64,000 nt of DNA from an uncultured Veillonella sp. (GTDB taxonomy: Bacteria > Bacillota > Negativicutes > Veillonellales > Veillonellaceae), in assembly GCF_937981445.1 (NCBI RefSeq), contig NZ_CALJON010000051.1, positions 44,847 through 108,846 on the forward strand, read 5' to 3'. This document shows positions 9,886-19,151 of this stretch, in pieces. Numbering within the stretch: position 1 is the stretch's first letter; every line of letters begins with the position of its first letter. The position numbers were made by a program, and so were the translations under genes. The notes beneath the pieces are model-generated. The model saw only the letters and a list, made by a program, of their open reading frames with translations, was not told the DNA's origin and ran no database searches.

Positions 9886-10438
9886 TATTTTCCTCCTCAG
9901 TTAAAATTCCGTGTAACACAATATCTACAATATCTTCGAATAGTTCAAAGCAATATTCAGGATTTCGATTTGAATCCCTTAACACTGTTTGCACTATACT
10001 TTTCAACATGTTCACCAACACTTGGGCATTGAATTGACGGCATACACCCAACTCAATTTGTTTTTCTAAAAATACTTCCAGCTCTTTCCAATCTTCCTCC
10101 ATAACACGCTCAACTTGTTCAATCAAAGATGGAATAGCTGCAAACATAACGCGATATTGGTCGCCTCGAATCGTATTATTTACATCAAGTTTAGTGAAGT
10201 ATTTGCGTAATTTCTCTTCAAAACCCAACGATTCATCAGCTAAAATCTCATGATGTAAGCGGTGATACTCATGAGCACGCGCTACTACAATCTTTTCAAT
10301 GATTTCATTCTTCGAATAAAAGTTTTCATACAAAGTACGTTTACTAATGTTTAATCGCTTAGCTAAATCATCCATGCGAAACGATGCGCCATGAAGTTCT
10401 ATTTCTTTTACGGCCGCTTCAAGAATTCTCTTTTTCAT
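9878..10438 (-). CDS. TetR-family repressor of the efflux operon
   Basis: A 186-residue regulator with the N-terminal TetR helix-turn-helix: residues 1-47 contain ILEAAVKEI, the recognition segment NISKRTLYENFYSKNEI and a diverse C-terminal ligand domain. AGGAGGGG lies 5-6 nt before the ATG. As first gene of tetR-acrA-acrB and overlapping acrA, it most likely represses its own operon until an efflux substrate binds. I did not find a convincing TetR palindrome; the promoter region 10439-10600 holds only short AGTA/TACT half sites. Confidence 0.9.
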   Translation of the reverse strand: MKKRILEAAVKEIELHGASFRMDDLAKRLNISKRTLYENFYSKNEIIEKIVVARAHEYHRLHHEILADESLGFEEKLRKYFTKLDVNNTIRGDQYRVMFAAIPSLIEQVERVMEEDWKELEVFLEKQIELGVCRQFNAQVLVNMLKSIVQTVLRDSNRNPEYCFELFEDIVDIVLHGILTEEENNE

Positions 10439-10699
10439 TGTCCCCTCCTAACACACCTTTTACAACACATATACTTTTACTTAGTAGTTTAGTACTCTAT
10501 TCATTTCTTAACTATACTGATTATTTGAAAACCATTTTGAAAACTCTAGTACCATACATCAGTTTATCGAAAATATGCATTGTTGTCAATATAATTCGAA
10601 GGAAATAGATGCAAAGTTTTCAATTTACCTATTCCCCTTTTGCCATCATATGATTAGGACTCAAACTATATTAGATTTATTAAATTGCATGCACTTAAA
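10439..10699. other. Divergent intergenic region tetR / rubrerythrin
   Basis: A+T-rich gap between the tetR start and the rubrerythrin promoter. It should hold the efflux operon promoter and operator, but I see no consensus hexamers or strong palindrome on the tetR side. Confidence 0.4.
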
Positions 10700-10728
10700 T
10701 TGACTAAAATAATTATATGTAGTACAAT
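10700..10728 (+). promoter_or_regulatory. Sigma-A promoter of rubrerythrin-like gene
   Basis: TTGACT and TACAAT separated by exactly 17 bp, about 75 nt upstream of the start at 10804. Confidence 0.65.
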
Positions 10729-10803
10729 GATTATACAAACATACAAACAGTAAATTACATACTATTTTTAAAACAACACTGATTTAAAAGAAAGGATTAT
10801 ATT

Positions 10804-11208
10804 ATGGCATTACATAACTCAATAAAAGGATCTCAATTCGAAGAAATTTTTACTAGCTCACTTCAAGGTGAACTATTTGGCGTAAAAATGTACATGGCCT
10901 TGGCGCAACTAGCTAAACAGCAAGGATTAGATGATGCTGCTGAACTGTTCCACCACATTGCAGTGCAAGAAGGTGAACATGCTGGCATGTATGCCATCGC
11001 CAATGGCGAAGTAGCTGAAGATTTCTGGGACTTAGTAAAACAAATCAAAGACCTAGAAGAAGCAGCCGATGAAAAATTGTCTGCCCGCGCTGATGAACTT
11101 AAGGTAGCCGGCTTTGAAGACGCTGCTAAGGAAGTCGCTCGTATTGCAAAAGAAGAAGAGCAACACGGCGTTTTATTAGCTGATTTGTTAAAAAAATATA
11201 ATAAATAA
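10804..11208 (+). CDS. Rubrerythrin-type ferritin-like di-iron protein without rubredoxin domain
   Basis: A 134-residue four-helix-bundle protein. The di-iron ligands of the erythrin family are visible: Glu in QGELFG (helix 1), the EGEH motif near residue 60 (helix 2), a Glu-rich helix 3 and KEEEQHG near residue 118 (helix 4). The C-terminal rubredoxin domain of classical rubrerythrin is absent, so electrons must come from another protein. The probable role is peroxide reduction/oxidative protection in an anaerobe. AAAGGA precedes the ATG, a sigma-A promoter lies at 10700-10728 and a bidirectional terminator follows at 11356-11420. It is the only plus-strand gene in this part of the window. 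Confidence 0.88.
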   Translation: MALHNSIKGSQFEEIFTSSLQGELFGVKMYMALAQLAKQQGLDDAAELFHHIAVQEGEHAGMYAIANGEVAEDFWDLVKQIKDLEEAADEKLSARADELKVAGFEDAAKEVARIAKEEEQHGVLLADLLKKYNK

Positions 11209-11355
11209 TATCCTCGATTATAGATTAATGCAAATAAGATACATCTTCTATAAAATAAACTACTTAACGTACTCTATCTAAAATTAGATAATGTTAGATA
11301 GTTTTATATAGTGAGATCTATATAGTAAAATACATATTAATATGTAACAAAAAAT

Positions 11356-11420
11356 ATAAAGTAAAAACCTCATCTAGTAAGATATGCAAAGTCTTACATT
11401 AGATGAGGTTTTTACTTTAT
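11356..11420. terminator. Long bidirectional terminator
   Basis: Nearly perfect inverted repeat with arms of about 25 bp (ATAAAGTAAAAACCTCATCT and its complement) in the gap between the convergent rubrerythrin and yagU genes. A- and T-runs on the two sides suit both directions. Confidence 0.85.
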
Positions 11421-11438
11421 GACAATCTTAGATATGCC

Positions 11439-11528
11439 TAATTTAGATTGGCTTAATGTACATTAATCTAATTTAGATTCGCTTAATGTACATTAGCTTA
11501 ATTTATATTGGCTTAATAATTCGTTAGG
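11439..11528. repeat. 30-bp tandem repeat, 3 copies
   Basis: Units start at 11439, 11469 and 11499 with TAATTTAGATTGGCTTAATG or near variants; the third copy is more diverged. It lies just downstream of the yagU stop. Confidence 0.85.
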
Positions 11529-11540
11529 TCATTCGTGTCA

Positions 11541-12095
11541 TTATTCATATTTTTCTGGATCAAGTTCTCCCGTCATACGATTTCGTAAATCGCGACGTGC
11601 CACTTCCATAATCCACAACCACCATAAATGGCCAAATAATTCAGATAGATGTTCATCAAATGGAATTTCTGGCAATGGCGGAACAAGCCCCATTAAAGGC
11701 ATTACAATGACATGAGCAAACAAATAAATAAAGAAGCCAAATACGCACCCTTGCCACATTTTAATACGTGGCCAATATTCAGCAATCACGCAGTACATTA
11801 CACCGAATACAACAGAAAATAATACATGAACGATAAATACATCCAATGGTAAATGTACGCCTGAGAAGGTATAAGACAAATCAGATGTATGGAACATATC
11901 GAGAACAACTTTTGGCGGTGTTACGTGTTCCATAGCCCCAATTGGCCAGAAAACATCTGGATTACGTGGCGGAAATGGTACTTCCCACCCCCACTTAGCA
12001 ATAGCACCAATAATACCTACAATAATACCGATAAGTACAGATAAACCTACACGGCGACGACTTGGCTCTGTGATGTAATTAAAACCTACTTTCAT
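11541..12095 (-). CDS. yagU: YagU family (DUF1440) inner-membrane protein
   Basis: A 184-residue protein with three or four hydrophobic helices (about residues 18-38, 85-108, 118-140). The spacing of Trp/Pro-rich loops (KWGWEVPFPPRNP near residue 35, GLVPPLPEIPFDEHLSE near residue 140) matches my memory of the YagU/DUF1440 family, which is linked to acid tolerance in E. coli; the actual function is unknown. An in-frame GTG lies directly upstream (12098), but the ATG at 12095 has the better distance to AAGGGGG. It is a stand-alone gene between the 30-bp repeats and an untranslated A+T-rich 240-bp gap. Confidence 0.75.
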   Translation of the reverse strand: MKVGFNYITEPSRRRVGLSVLIGIIVGIIGAIAKWGWEVPFPPRNPDVFWPIGAMEHVTPPKVVLDMFHTSDLSYTFSGVHLPLDVFIVHVLFSVVFGVMYCVIAEYWPRIKMWQGCVFGFFIYLFAHVIVMPLMGLVPPLPEIPFDEHLSELFGHLWWLWIMEVARRDLRNRMTGELDPEKYE

Positions 12096-12338
12096 CACAA
12101 ATCCCCCTTTCTACTTCTTTTTACAAGTTAACAAACCATTACTTGAAAAACAGTATCAGTATACCACCATCGGATTCTATAGTATAGAGACTATTTTATA
12201 TAAATCAATCATACTTAATATGCTTAGAGGTAAAATTTTTATTTGACTTAACTCTATAAAACTTTACTTTATGCGATTTTGACTTTATATGCTTTTATTT
12301 TATACTAAGGTCTTCATATAAAACGTACGACACACTGC

Positions 12339-13472
12339 TTAATGCAATACTTCTTCAAGTGATGTTTCATATGCTTTTACAAGATTCTTATTATATGGAG
12401 ATAAAGTATCTAAAAAAGCTTCATTGTTGGCCTTGTGCTCATCATAATTCTCATCATAATGATAAATTGCCTCTAAAAGCCGATCTGCCCCTTCAAACGC
12501 ATCAAACTCATTATAAAAATATCCTACATTTGCTTCTTTTAAGAATGGTGAGTTATGAACAAGTGGATAATTTCCATATAAAGCTTCATAATACGCATAA
12601 TTAAGCCCTAATTCCCATTGAAAAGATAATACAATATCAGTATAGCGAGATAAAAAGTATGGCATTAAGTGACGGTTTTCCACAGTCATAATATTTTCTT
12701 TTACTAGCTTTGTATAACCTATAAAATTATGGAAGCCAGACACATTACGTTTATCATAAGTATTGCAAAGATATACATGTTCCAAGGCACTTTTGTCCCG
12801 CTTATATACTTCTTCTGCAATAAGTACCGGTGTATAACAATTTTTAACTACAGATGTATTAGGTTCAAACACTGACACTCTACGACCTGTTTTATTTTTA
12901 TTTGGATTATAACCAAAATGAAGGCCTTCTTGTAATTGTTTTACTTGGCGATCAAAAAAGAAAGAATTCCAAATATGCGGTACTACACTTACTTTTGCAT
13001 CAGTCATAATACTAATATAAGGAATATTAGTTTTAGCAACCTGAGGAATAACCCACACAGCATCATAAGTAGATCCATTAAACGCCCGTCCACCATCTTT
13101 ATTAACTAAGAATTTTTCCATGTCCCATATAAAATCATTTCCCATGCGGAAAGAAATAATCTTAGTTCCATACTTACGAAATGCCTTTTCGTAAAATGGT
13201 TCTAAAGTAAGAGTACCTTCGATTAGTATATCCGTCGTTGCTACTACCTCTTCATATGGATATATTTTTACATCCATAGCATCTATTTCAAGTTCTTTAG
13301 GCAAAGTCTTAATATCGTTCCCCCAAAATACAAAGTAAACATCTTCTACAAAGGGAATTTGCATGAGTGCTTCCTTCATAAAATACATATTTTGTCCTGC
13401 ACCATTTGACCAAATATGCTTATACGATGGGCCCCAAAAAAATGTAATTCCAATACGAATTTTCTCCTTCAT
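12339..13472 (-). CDS. DUF2827-like putative glycosyltransferase
   Basis: A 377-residue soluble protein without signal peptide. An N-terminal Rossmann-like start (IRIGITFFWG), a mid-protein FEPNTSVVKNCYTP segment and a late block QWELGLNYAYYEALYGNYPLVHNSP resemble the nucleotide-sugar side of GT-B glycosyltransferases; I assign it to DUF2827 from memory with moderate certainty. It lies directly downstream of the Ser/Thr-rich trimeric autotransporter on the same strand, so modification of that adhesin is an attractive but unproven role. A terminator (13632-13684) separates them, so it is not a simple operon. An ATG with AAGGAG upstream starts the gene at 13472. No membrane helix is seen, consistent with cytoplasmic glycosylation before export. 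Confidence 0.65.
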   Translation of the reverse strand: MKEKIRIGITFFWGPSYKHIWSNGAGQNMYFMKEALMQIPFVEDVYFVFWGNDIKTLPKELEIDAMDVKIYPYEEVVATTDILIEGTLTLEPFYEKAFRKYGTKIISFRMGNDFIWDMEKFLVNKDGGRAFNGSTYDAVWVIPQVAKTNIPYISIMTDAKVSVVPHIWNSFFFDRQVKQLQEGLHFGYNPNKNKTGRRVSVFEPNTSVVKNCYTPVLIAEEVYKRDKSALEHVYLCNTYDKRNVSGFHNFIGYTKLVKENIMTVENRHLMPYFLSRYTDIVLSFQWELGLNYAYYEALYGNYPLVHNSPFLKEANVGYFYNEFDAFEGADRLLEAIYHYDENYDEHKANNEAFLDTLSPYNKNLVKAYETSLEEVLH

Positions 13473-13631
13473 CCTATGCTCCTTATAACACTAAACATAT
13501 TAAAATAATTAATTTATTTAGATGAATTGCATTGCCACTAATTCAATTTTGCATGAATCGTACTACACTTATTATTTTATCATACTAAACCCTATATCAT
13601 TTTACATCTATCAATTTGTATCCTCTATGAA

Positions 13632-13684
13632 AAAACTAGCAACTACTTCGATATACCAAAATATACTAAAGAGTTGCTAGTTTT
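13632..13684 (-). terminator. Terminator of the autotransporter gene
   Basis: A 13-bp perfect stem AAAACTAGCAACT / AGTTGCTAGTTTT with a 27-nt loop, 35 nt after the stop at 13720, T-run on the minus strand. Confidence 0.8.
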
Positions 13685-13719
13685 CATTTTAGAAATACTT
13701 CTTATCTGTCAAAACAAGC

Positions 13720-16700
13720 TTATTTACTTACTAATTGTGCCACTAGAGCTTCTAATTTAGCTATACGCTCATTTTGAGCAGTTAATTCAGCTTGTTGCTG
13801 TTGAATTTGAGTTGCCTGTGTTTGATTAGCAGCCGTTAATTGATTAATACGTTGCTGTGCTTCCTTCCCTGCTAATTGTTGCGCTTCAGCCTTTTCTCTT
13901 TGTGAAGACGTGCCAAACTTCCAGGTAACACCCGCATTAGCCATTACTTTTGCATCATGATCGCCATAAGCTATACCAGCATTAAACATAGTAGAATCAT
14001 TTACATAATGAGCTACCCCTAGAGCCATAGCATTATGACCACGATATGTGCCTACACCAGCCATAACTTGAGTTGGCTCAGCTGGATCATATTGAATTGG
14101 TTTCAAAGCGCTTAATGATGCACTCAAGGAGCCTACATTTCTAATTTCCTTAGTCAAAGAGCTATTCATAGAATTCAACTGACGAACATTAACAGCATCA
14201 GTATCATTAATCCCATCAGCTACATTAGTAATACGACGTTCATTGCCAACAGAACCTACTGATACAGTATTCTCTTCATTAGCTACTGAATTAGCCCCTA
14301 ATGCGACAGAGTTATTTGCACTAGCCTGAGAATTTGCACCTAATGCAGTAGCACCTGTTGCAGTTGCTTGTGCATTAGTGCCATAGGCAGTTGTATTATT
14401 TCCGATTGCCTGAGATCCCTTACCAGTTGCTAATGCACCTTCACCATCAATTGTGCCGCCTGAAATTCCACCAGAATTCAAAGTATCTAAGATGCTATTA
14501 GCTGTTGCGGCAGCATTGGTAGCTACAGTAGCACTACTTGCTGCTAATTGTGCGCTAGAATCTGCATTGTTTGCACTACTTTCTGCACTACTTGCACTAG
14601 TACTTGCTGCTGTTGCGCTAGATTCAGCATTGGATGCACTAGTGCTTGCTGCAGTTGCACTGGATTCCGCACTGGACGCACTAGAATTAGCTTCTACCGC
14701 ACTGGATGCACTGCTTTGCGCACTATCAGCTGCCGAATTAGCACTAGAGTCTGCACGAGATGCACTTGAGTTAGCTGCTACCGCACTAGACGCACTACTT
14801 GTTGCGCTCTCCGCTGCTGCATTAGCACTCGACTCTGCACGAACTGCACTTGAATTAGCTTCTACCGCGCTAGAAGCACTACTTTGTGCACTACCAGCCG
14901 ATGCAATTGCACTGGAATTCGCCGCTACTGCACTAGAAGCACTACTTGTGGCACTCTCTGCTGCTGCATTAGCACTAGAATTTGCACTACTTGCACTAGA
15001 ATCAGCTGCTGTAGCACTAGTACTTGCACTGGATGCACTCGAATTAGCTGCTGTTGCACTAGATTCTGCATTACTTGCACTTGTAGATGCGCTGCTAGCA
15101 CTAGATTCTGCATTAGTCGCACTCATGATTGCACTGGATGCACTCGAATTAGCTGCTGTTGCACTGGCACTCGCACTGCTTGCACTAGAGTCAGCTGCTG
15201 TTGCACTTGTACTTGCACTAGATGCGCTAGTTGACGCACTACTTGCACTAGAGTCAGCTGCTGTGGCACTTGTACTTGCGCTATTGGCACTAGTAGCGGC
15301 ACTACTTGCACTAGAATCGGCTGCTATTGCGCTAGTACTTGCACTGGATGCACTGTCTGACGCTACCTTAGCACTGGATTCTGCATTACTTGCACTTGTA
15401 GATGCACTGCTTGCACTAGATTCCGCATTAGTCGCACTAATGCTTGCACTGGATGCACTCGAATCTGCTGCTGCGGCACTGGTACTTGCACTAGATGCAC
15501 TAGAATCAGCTGCTGTTGCGCTTGTTGAGGCACTACTTGCGCTGGATTCGGCTGCTGTAGCGCTAGAACTAGCTGCTGTGGCACTTGTGCTTGCACTAGA
15601 TGCACTAGAATCAGCAGCAGCTGCGCTTGTAGAGGCACTACTTGCACTGGATTCGGCTACTGTAGCGCTAGTACTTGCGCTATTGGCACTAGTTGAAGCA
15701 CTGCTTGCACTGCTACTTGCTTCTGTTGCACTAGATTCTGCATTACTTGCACTTGTAGATGCACTGCTTGCACTGGTACTTGCACTGGATGCACTGTCTG
15801 ACGCTACTTTAGCGCTAGATTCTGCATTACTTGCACTTGTAGATGCACTGCTAGCACTAGATTCCGCATTAGTCGCACTAATGCTTGCACTGGATGCACT
15901 GTCTGACGCCACCTTAGCGCTAGATTCTGCATTACTTGCACTTGTAGATGCACTGCTTGCACTGGTACTTGCACTGGATGCACTGTCTGACGCTACTTTA
16001 GCGCTAGATTCTGCATTACTTGCACTTGTAGATGCACTGCTAGCACTAGATTCTGCATTAGTCGCACTAATGCTTGCACTGGATGCACTCGAATCTGCTG
16101 CTGCGGCACTGGTACTTGCACTAGATGCGCTAGAATCGGCAGCACTTGCACTTGTGCTTGCACTGGATGCACTAGAATCAGCGGCTATTGCACTAGTACT
16201 TGCACTGGATGCACTGTCTGACGCTACCTTCGCACTAGATTCTGCAGTACTTGCACTTGTAGATGCGCTGCTAGCACTAGATTCTGCATTAGTCGCACTA
16301 ATGCTTGCACTGGATGCACTTGAATTAGCTGCTGTTGCACTGGCACTCGCACTACTTGCACTGCTACTTGCTTCTGTTGCACTAGATTCTGCATTACTTG
16401 CACTTGTAGATGCACTGGTAGCACTAGATTCTGCATTAGTCGCACTAATGCTTGCACTGGATGCACTCGAATCTGCTGCTGCGGCGCTTGTAGAGGCACT
16501 ACTTGCACTGGATGCGGCTACTGTGGCACTAGTACTTGCACTAGATGCACTCGAATCTGCTGCAGCTGCGCTTGTTGAGGCACTACTTGCACTGGATGCA
16601 GCTGCTGTGGCACTAGTACTTGCACTGGATGCACTAGAAACGGCTGCAGTTGCACTTGTACTTGCACTAGATGCGCTAGTTGAGGCACTACTTGCACTAG

Positions 16701-17871
16701 AATCGGCAGCACTTGCACTATTGCTTGCACTGGATGCGCTAGAGTCAGCTGCGGTGGCACTAGTAGCTGCACTTGATGCACTAGAATCAGCTGCTGTTGC
16801 ACTGGTACTTGCGCTATTGGCACTAGTAGCGGCACTACTTGCACTGGAGTCTGCTGCTGTGGCACTGGTACTTGCACTAGATGCGCTAGAATCAGCTGCT
16901 GTTGCGCTTGTTGAGGCACTACTTGCGCTGGATTCAGCTGCTGTAGCGCTAGTACTTGCGCTATTGGCACTAGTTGAAGCACTGCTTGCACTAGTACTTG
17001 CACTAGATGCGCTAGAATCAGCTGCTGTCGCACTGGTGCTTGCATTATTGGCACTAGTAGCGGCACTACTTGCACTGGAGTCTGCTGCTGTGGCACTGGT
17101 ACTTGCACTAGATGCGCTAGAATCAGCTGCTGTTGCACTCGTACTTGCGCTATTGGCACTAGTAGCGGCACTACTTGCACTGGTGCTTGCATTATTGGCG
17201 CTGGTTGAGGCACTACTTGCACTAGAATCGGCTGCTGTGGCACTAGCACTTGCACTAGATGCACTCGAATCTGCTGCAGCTGCGCTTGTTGAGGCACTAC
17301 TTGCACTGGATTCGGCAGCTATCGCACTCGATGCACTACTTGTTGCACCACTTAATGCAGTATTAGCACCACTTAATGCAGTATTAGCACTACTTTCTGC
17401 ATTACTTGCACTTGAAGCTGAAGATTCTGCTGAAGTAGCAGAAGATGATGCTGCAGCTGCGGCTTGATCTAATTTTTCTTGAGATTCTGTACTAAGACCT
17501 ATCGTTAATACTTGCCTTGCTGTATTTCGATTAGGCCCCTCAACACCAACACCATTTTCATCTGTGGTATCATAGGCATTTAACGTAGTAGTAATACCAT
17601 TAATACCACGTAATAGTAACCTGTAGCTACCTGTACTACCAGAATCCCAAGCAACATTGTTTGTACCATCCATAAACCCTTTATCCGCTGTAATTAAACT
17701 AGCATAAACAGCATGCTGAGATAGCATAGTAGTTCCTAACAGCACTGTTGCTACAGCTTTTCTTACTTTATTTTTAGAACTAGCAGCCTTAGCATGGGAT
17801 TTTGCTAATTCAGAAGTAACAACGTAGCACCCTTTCGTTTTACTCCAAATAACTTTAAACACTCTATTCAT
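13720..17871 (-). CDS. Giant trimeric autotransporter adhesin (type Vc, YadA-like)
   Basis: A 1383-residue surface adhesin. Residues 1-25 ([14 protein letters not shown]...) are the extended signal peptide region of type V secretion, followed by a hydrophobic signal with cleavage after AVYA (about residue 57). A short non-repetitive N-domain (58-136) precedes about 140 heptads of the pattern [S/T]-S-A-x-x-A-x (about 137-1125). Then come YadA-type head repeats ([13 protein letters not shown] onward), a neck (RRITNVADG...DAVNVRQL), a short stalk and the four-strand YadA anchor ending at WKFG (about residue 1320). A further roughly 63-residue Gln-rich coiled coil follows the anchor. I start at ATG 17871 (GGAGAG upstream) because the ESPR motif begins there, not at the in-frame ATG 30 nt earlier. 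Promoter at 17928-17956. Probable roles: autoaggregation, biofilm, adhesion. Confidence 0.93.
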   Translation of the reverse strand: MNRVFKVIWSKTKGCYVVTSELAKSHAKAASSKNKVRKAVATVLLGTTMLSQHAVYASLITADKGFMDGTNNVAWDSGSTGSYRLLLRGINGITTTLNAYDTTDENGVGVEGPNRNTARQVLTIGLSTESQEKLDQAAAAASSSATSAESSASSASNAESSANTALSGANTALSGATSSASSAIAAESSASSASTSAAAADSSASSASASATAADSSASSASTSANNASTSASSAATSANSASTSATAADSSASSASTSATAADSSASSAATSANNASTSATAADSSASSASTSASSASTSANSASTSATAAESSASSASTSATAADSSASSASTSATAADSSASSAATSANSASTSATAADSSASSAATSATAADSSASSASNSASAADSSASSASTSASSASTSATAAVSSASSASTSATAAASSASSASTSAAAADSSASSASTSATVAASSASSASTSAAAADSSASSASISATNAESSATSASTSASNAESSATEASSSASSASASATAANSSASSASISATNAESSASSASTSASTAESSAKVASDSASSASTSAIAADSSASSASTSASAADSSASSASTSAAAADSSASSASISATNAESSASSASTSASNAESSAKVASDSASSASTSASSASTSASNAESSAKVASDSASSASISATNAESSASSASTSASNAESSAKVASDSASSASTSASSASTSASNAESSATEASSSASSASTSANSASTSATVAESSASSASTSAAAADSSASSASTSATAASSSATAAESSASSASTSATAADSSASSASTSAAAADSSASSASISATNAESSASSASTSASNAESSAKVASDSASSASTSAIAADSSASSAATSANSASTSATAADSSASSASTSASSASTSATAADSSASSASASATAANSSASSAIMSATNAESSASSASTSASNAESSATAANSSASSASTSATAADSSASSANSSANAAAESATSSASSAVAANSSAIASAGSAQSSASSAVEANSSAVRAESSANAAAESATSSASSAVAANSSASRADSSANSAADSAQSSASSAVEANSSASSAESSATAASTSASNAESSATAASTSASSAESSANNADSSAQLAASSATVATNAAATANSILDTLNSGGISGGTIDGEGALATGKGSQAIGNNTTAYGTNAQATATGATALGANSQASANNSVALGANSVANEENTVSVGSVGNERRITNVADGINDTDAVNVRQLNSMNSSLTKEIRNVGSLSASLSALKPIQYDPAEPTQVMAGVGTYRGHNAMALGVAHYVNDSTMFNAGIAYGDHDAKVMANAGVTWKFGTSSQREKAEAQQLAGKEAQQRINQLTAANQTQATQIQQQQAELTAQNERIAKLEALVAQLVSK
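14500..17460 (-). repeat. 21-bp/42-bp tandem coding repeats of the adhesin stalk
   Basis: The stalk DNA is an almost continuous array of 21-bp units (seven codons), often paired to 42 bp. Translation gives SSASSAS and TSATAAD type heptads with Ala at heptad positions 3 and 6. Larger blocks (for example those with [16 protein letters not shown]) recur several times almost unchanged around 15.3-16.3 kb, which shows recent duplication. Confidence 0.9.
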
Positions 17872-17927
17872 AAAATCTTTCTCTCCTATATCAACAAACA
17901 CAACTATAATATTTAAAATTAAAATGA

Positions 17928-17956
17928 ATTATACTTATTTATACACTATATGTCAA
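17928..17956 (-). promoter_or_regulatory. Consensus sigma-A promoter of the adhesin gene
   Basis: Minus strand TTGACA, 17-bp spacer, TATAAT: a perfect consensus promoter about 55 nt upstream of the start at 17871, implying strong constitutive expression unless a regulator overlaps it. Confidence 0.85.
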
Positions 17957-18260
17957 TCATTATTTTTAATGAGTAAACTTAAATATATTTTTTTAATCTA
18001 TTTTTATAACATAATATAGCATAAATAAAGAATTAAATTAATTCTATTCTTTACGATAATAACAGGGACTTTTCCATTAATACGTAATCAACAATATAAT
18101 AAACCATACAAATTATTATATTGTCTCACAACAATCAAAATAAACAAAATGTTAAACATAGATTTTTTATATATAGAACATTTAATTTAGCTTTTATATC
18201 TTATTTATAGGTTAATTTTATTAATTAATGATAAAATTCTACATATACTATAATTCAAAT

Positions 18261-18382
18261 CAACTTTTATGACTGAAACTACCACAATCATCCTTCTATG
18301 TTTAAATATAAATAAGGAGGACTTACTCCACCGCATAGGCTCTAATTATCCTATATTGTGAAACTTATCCTCTTTTTTTATT
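18261..18382 (+). ncRNA. Possible small RNA or orphan attenuator ending in a terminator
   Basis: On the plus strand AAGGAGGA (18314-18321) pairs with TCCTCTTT (18368-18375) and is followed by a T-run. An inner helix ATAGG/CCTAT sits in the loop. A TATAAT-like -10 is at 18249-18254 with a weak -35. A 30-codon ORF from 18269 starts Met-Thr-Glu-Thr-Thr-Thr-Ile-Ile-Leu-Leu but has no ribosome site. No plus-strand gene follows for 750 bp, so its meaning is unclear. The surrounding 17957-18520 is otherwise empty A+T-rich sequence. Confidence 0.25.
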
Positions 18383-18520
18383 TATGTCCCCCTCTAATTC
18401 AATAACGCCTTATTCTATAAATTAGATTCCTCACTATTCTCCATACTATTCGCCTTAATCATAATAGGCTGTTAGCTGTCAGTATTTAACACGCTTAAAT
18501 TTAATTTTATAAAATAAGCA

Positions 18521-18573
18521 AAAAAGAGTTCCGTCACAATCCTAAATTATACGAATTGTAACGGAACTCTTTT
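18521..18573 (-). terminator. Terminator of the tRNA-Leu gene
   Basis: Stem AAAGAGTTCCGT / ACGGAACTCTTT extended by CACAAT/ATTGT pairing, with an A-run on the left (T-run in the minus transcript), immediately after the tRNA 3' end. Confidence 0.8.
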
Positions 18574-18579
18574 AAAATC

Positions 18580-18663
18580 TGGTGCCGGAGGTGGGACTTG
18601 AACCCACACGGTGTTACCCGCTTGATTTTGAGTCAAGTGCGTCTGCCATTCCGCCACTCCGGC
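18580..18663 (-). tRNA. tRNA-Leu (anticodon CAA)
   Basis: Minus strand: acceptor GCCGGAG pairs with CTCCGGC; the anticodon arm is CTTGA-CTCAAAA-TCAAG, anticodon CAA; a long variable arm (GCGGGTAACACCG region) fits class II tRNA-Leu; the T arm contains GTTCAAG. The 3' CCA is encoded (18580-18582). Confidence 0.95.
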
Positions 18664-18681
18664 ATGAATGGAACAAAAATA

Positions 18682-18710
18682 ATAATACAGGAATTTGACT
18701 AAATTGTCAA
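18682..18710 (-). promoter_or_regulatory. tRNA-Leu promoter
   Basis: TTGACA, 17-bp spacer, TATTAT on the minus strand, about 19 nt upstream of the tRNA 5' end. The stretch 18711-19140 beyond it is very A+T-rich and shows no further feature except the leader of the DASS gene. Confidence 0.8.
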
Positions 18711-19151
18711 CTAAAATTTATCATTTATGATTTTTCAATAAACAACTCTCAACAACTATACAACACCTATATAAAATCTATTTTATCTTCATAATCATAT
18801 AAGCAGCTACAGAATTTTTTATATTCGAATAAAATCAACAAACAATGAATAAATAATATATAAATCAAAATTATAAGGATATTTTCCCTAAATTTTTCTC
18901 ATATATTAACTATATTATCCATAAATAACGAAATTTTTAAATATTTACAAAAATTAATTATCAATTTTAACACAGCCTATTTAAGCCCGATTAAAATAAT
19001 GCCAACTATTTAGTATATATAAGCATTTCTACTCTATATTTTTCTATACTTTACATGAATTTTTCTATATAATAAATCATGCACTAATTTATAAGCTACT
19101 AAGAACTTAGGAATCCATAAGCTTATAAGTTAAAAAGAAAGGAGTTTTTTT

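Noticed and set aside
10470..10500. AGTA/TACT half sites as TetR operator
   Set aside because: Too short and irregular to call an operator.
14900..17310. Several Gln/Val/Pro-rich frames in the second minus-strand phase of the adhesin repeats
   Set aside because: Shifted readings of the same 21-bp repeats; none has a start context.
14453..17467. A 1004-codon open frame on the plus strand, rich in Ala and Leu
   Set aside because: It is the antisense image of the adhesin repeats; the opposite strand has signal peptide, head, neck and anchor, a promoter and a terminator, while this frame has no ribosome site or family likeness.
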